60,940 bases of DNA from Actinopolymorpha alba DSM 45243 (GTDB lineage Bacteria > Actinomycetota > Actinomycetes > Propionibacteriales > Actinopolymorphaceae), in assembly GCF_000373925.1 (NCBI RefSeq), contig NZ_KB892774.1, positions 1-60,940 on the forward strand, in the 5' to 3' direction. The notes under the pieces were generated by a model, which made no database searches, had not been told where the DNA came from, and was given only the letters and a program-made list of their open reading frames with translations. The first letter of the stretch is position 1. Every line of letters starts with the position of its first letter. Made by a program: the position numbers and the translations under genes. Positions 59,214 through 60,940 of the stretch are shown here, piece after piece.

Positions 59214-60071
59214 TTACGGCTGCCGCAGGTGCCGGTCGAAGAACTCGATCGCCGCGGCGCCGACGTCGTACCAGACCGGTCCGTCGTACGGGCTCTCAGG
59301 ATCGGCCTGCAGGTTGTGGTGCCCGCCGTCGATCGCCAGAATCTCCGACTCGACTCCCGCCGCCCGAAGTGCAGCGTGCAAGCGCTCGGACTGCTCGTAT
59401 GGGACGGTCTCGTCCAACCTGCCGTGGACGAGCAGGAACGGCGGTGCGCTGGAAGTGACGTGGTTGACCGGACTCGCCTGGCGCAGCTGGGCTCGATGGG
59501 TCGTGACATCGCCGCCGACGAGTGCGGTCACCGGAGAGGGTTGGTCGTTGAGCATCTGGCCGCCCGTATGGAGAAGATCACTGGGTCCGCTGATCGTCAC
59601 AACGGCCCGGACTGTCGTGTCCCACTCGTCCTCGGCCGTGCCGCCGCTCGGGCAAGGCGAGCCGGTCAGACCGGCCAGAGCGGCGAGGTGGCCGCCAGCA
59701 GATTGTCCCCAGATCCCGATCCGATCGGCAGCGATGGGAAGGCCGAGCGGGTTCCGGCGCAACCACCGCAGGGCGGCTCGGACGTCGTCCAACTGAGCAG
59801 GGAACACCGCCTGACCGCTGTGCCGCACCGACGGGGCGACGGTGAGGAACCCGGCCTCGGCAAGCAGCGGGTTCGCGAATGGCAGCATGGCCGTCGAACG
59901 GGTGCCTCTACCCCAAGCCGGAAGGCCGTCGATTCTCACGACCGTCGGCAGAGGCGTCTTCGGCAATGGCGATGGGCCCAGCACGTCCAGGGCTAGCTCC
60001 ACGCTGTCGGCTCGCGCGTAGACAACGTTGATTAGGCAGGAGAGCGGGCGGGGGTGGCGGACGGCTGACAT
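59214..60071 (-). CDS. Alpha/beta hydrolase, esterase/prolyl-oligopeptidase-like
   Basis: A 285-residue cytoplasmic hydrolase (no signal peptide) of the BD-FAE/esterase type: LDVLGPSPLPKTPLPTVVRI lead, DDVRAALRWLRRNPLGLPIA, nucleophile GIWGQSAGGHLAALAG (G-x-S-x-G), Asp in LLVHGRLDETVPYEQ, and His in AIDGGHHNLQADPESP. All three triad residues are in place. Likely acts on acyl esters of carbohydrates or small molecules. It overlaps the end of the decayed MFS reading frame, without touching its true stop. Confidence 0.88.
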   Translation of the reverse strand: MSAVRHPRPLSCLINVVYARADSVELALDVLGPSPLPKTPLPTVVRIDGLPAWGRGTRSTAMLPFANPLLAEAGFLTVAPSVRHSGQAVFPAQLDDVRAALRWLRRNPLGLPIAADRIGIWGQSAGGHLAALAGLTGSPCPSGGTAEDEWDTTVRAVVTISGPSDLLHTGGQMLNDQPSPVTALVGGDVTTHRAQLRQASPVNHVTSSAPPFLLVHGRLDETVPYEQSERLHAALRAAGVESEILAIDGGHHNLQADPESPYDGPVWYDVGAAAIEFFDRHLRQP

Positions 60072-60155
60072 GGCGATGACCTTCCGACGGCAAAGTCGCG
60101 GGGGCGGTCAGACTCTCGCACCACCACTCGTCGAGATCCAGGGCCGAACCGGGGC

Positions 60156-60733
60156 TCATGCAGCCTTGCCGTTTGTCGTCCAACCATTGGATGCCCGTAG
60201 GCGGGTGGCGAGAGCTGCCGCGATGAGGAGCGCGGCGACCACGGTCGCCAGCGCGATCTGGAGACCCATGCCGCCTGCGATGAATCCGATGAGTGCGGGT
60301 GACAGGAGAAGCCCGGCGGTTGGCCGAGTTGAACGATGGAGAGGCCTTCGCCTGGTGTGAGGCCCGGCTGTTGCGCGGCGAGGCCGTTGAGGAGTGGAGC
60401 GATCCCGATCGTGCCGAGGCCAAGCAGCACGAATCCGGCGATCGCCGCGGCCGCAGTGCCGACAGCGAGAGCGACAGCAAGAGCCACCGCGGCGATGACC
60501 ATCGCGACGCAGAAGAACCGGAGCAGCCCGACCCGAGCTGTCACCCTGTCGACGACTAGCAAACCGACGGCGTTAGCCAGCACCCAGCCTGCGTAGGTGG
60601 CGGCGCCGAGCGTGGCTCCGGCCCCGAGAGTTTGGCTGGTGTAGATGGCGCTCCATTGCTCGCCGGCGCTGATCATGTAGGCAGTGAGGAACGAGATGAC
60701 CACGCGGTCGAACGGCGTGGACGTGCGCGCCAT
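60156..60733 (-). pseudogene. Half-length MFS transporter with frameshift
   Basis: ATG 60733 starts MARTSTPFDRVVISFLTAYM, then WSAIYTSQTLGAGATLGAAT and VDRVTARVGLLRFFCVAMVI: this is the second six-helix half of an MFS protein, with no first half upstream. After PGEGLSIVQLGQ the frame leaves the family; moving by one base at about 60312-60317 (one A missing in CAACC) restores TAGLLLSPALIGFIAGGMGL and a hydrophobic end, stopping at 60156-60158. Truncated and frameshifted, so not functional. Confidence 0.7.
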
Positions 60734-60745
60734 CGAGTAGCTGTG

Positions 60746-60940
60746 CTACCGCTCTGGTCCGCTCAGCAGTCGGTCCCGGCCGGCTTCGACGCCGGGGGGA
60801 AAACCCGTCACGTGGTAGTGGCGCAAATACCAGAGCCCGTGGAGGAGCCAGAGCGCACGGTAGGTGCGGTCGTTCGGGGACTCGAACAACGAGGGGTCGC
60901 CATAGCCGGCCTGTATCCACTCGACCGGGAAGCGCGTCCC
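60746..60940 (-). CDS. C-terminal end of an unidentified protein (continues beyond window)
   Basis: The minus-strand frame is open at the right edge and reads FPVEWIQAGYGDPSLFES, NDRTYRALWLLHGLWYLRHY, then GFPPGVEAGRDRLLSGPER and stop at 60746. Codon usage is normal. No family is recognised from 64 residues. It is 12 nt upstream of the MFS fragment on the same strand. Confidence 0.45.
   Translation of the reverse strand, partial: GTRFPVEWIQAGYGDPSLFESPNDRTYRALWLLHGLWYLRHYHVTGFPPGVEAGRDRLLSGPER

Overview
This window is high-GC actinobacterial DNA. GC-ended codons dominate every convincing gene, and GTG/TTG starts and strong GGAGG-type ribosome sites are common. The families present (DUF222/HNH, BTAD-NB-ARC regulators, DrrAB exporters, NarL-type regulators, IclR, GreA-like proteins, a tRNA-Glu/Asp/Phe cluster) are typical of Actinomycetes. 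A propionibacterial-type soil genus is a reasonable guess, but no rRNA or other marker here proves it.

Layout. 0-2 kb: the end of a cation diffusion facilitator, then a frameshifted DUF2071 gene and a broken winged-helix regulator. 1.8-5.6 kb: a 15-codon ORF followed by two overlapping ABC exporter half-transporters. 5.6-12.4 kb: GNAT, DUF222-HNH, secreted sialidase-like protein, TetR plus DHA2 efflux pump, DUF2461 protein. 12.4-15.7 kb: a decayed stretch with an orphan response regulator whose kinase is reduced to a chimeric stub and a GNAT with an internal deletion. 15.7-18.1 kb: a membrane protein and malate synthase. 18.2-29 kb: a catabolic block with IclR regulator, six-gene minus-strand operon remnant (beta-propeller, large glycoside hydrolase, sugar-binding lipoprotein, two permeases, no ATPase) and, divergently, two paralogous amidohydrolases plus a Rieske protein.

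29-41.1 kb is an accessory, scar-rich zone ending at a tRNA-Lys. It holds a truncated response regulator, an MMPL exporter, a cupin, remnants of GNAT and RidA genes, a tandem pair of quinone-reductase-like genes, a SnoaL-like gene, a mercuric-reductase-like flavoprotein, a RidA gene, relics of IS630, ISKra4 and IS1380 transposases, and an integrase fragment. One block at 40.15-40.47 kb fuses copies of the 3' ends of two genes that lie 2-4 kb upstream.

41.2-60.9 kb looks like ordinary chromosome: SDR, an MFS transporter carrying three carboxypeptidase-regulatory-like repeats, DrrA/DrrB, an alpha/beta hydrolase overlapping a convergent AfsR/BTAD regulator by 109 nt, a flavoprotein disulfide reductase, a flavin-reductase-like protein, a secreted glycerophosphodiesterase, a GreA-C-domain protein, a LuxR-type regulator, a minimal Zn peptidase, a membrane metallophosphoesterase, tRNAs Glu, Asp and Phe, an esterase and a half-length frameshifted MFS gene. 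Most plausible functional systems: (i) peptide plus twin exporter at 1.8-5.6 kb; (ii) IclR-linked uptake and degradation of an unidentified glycoside at 18-29 kb, where a shared motif links the aceB/iclR and transporter/amidohydrolase promoters; (iii) an export/regulation block at 42-50.6 kb.
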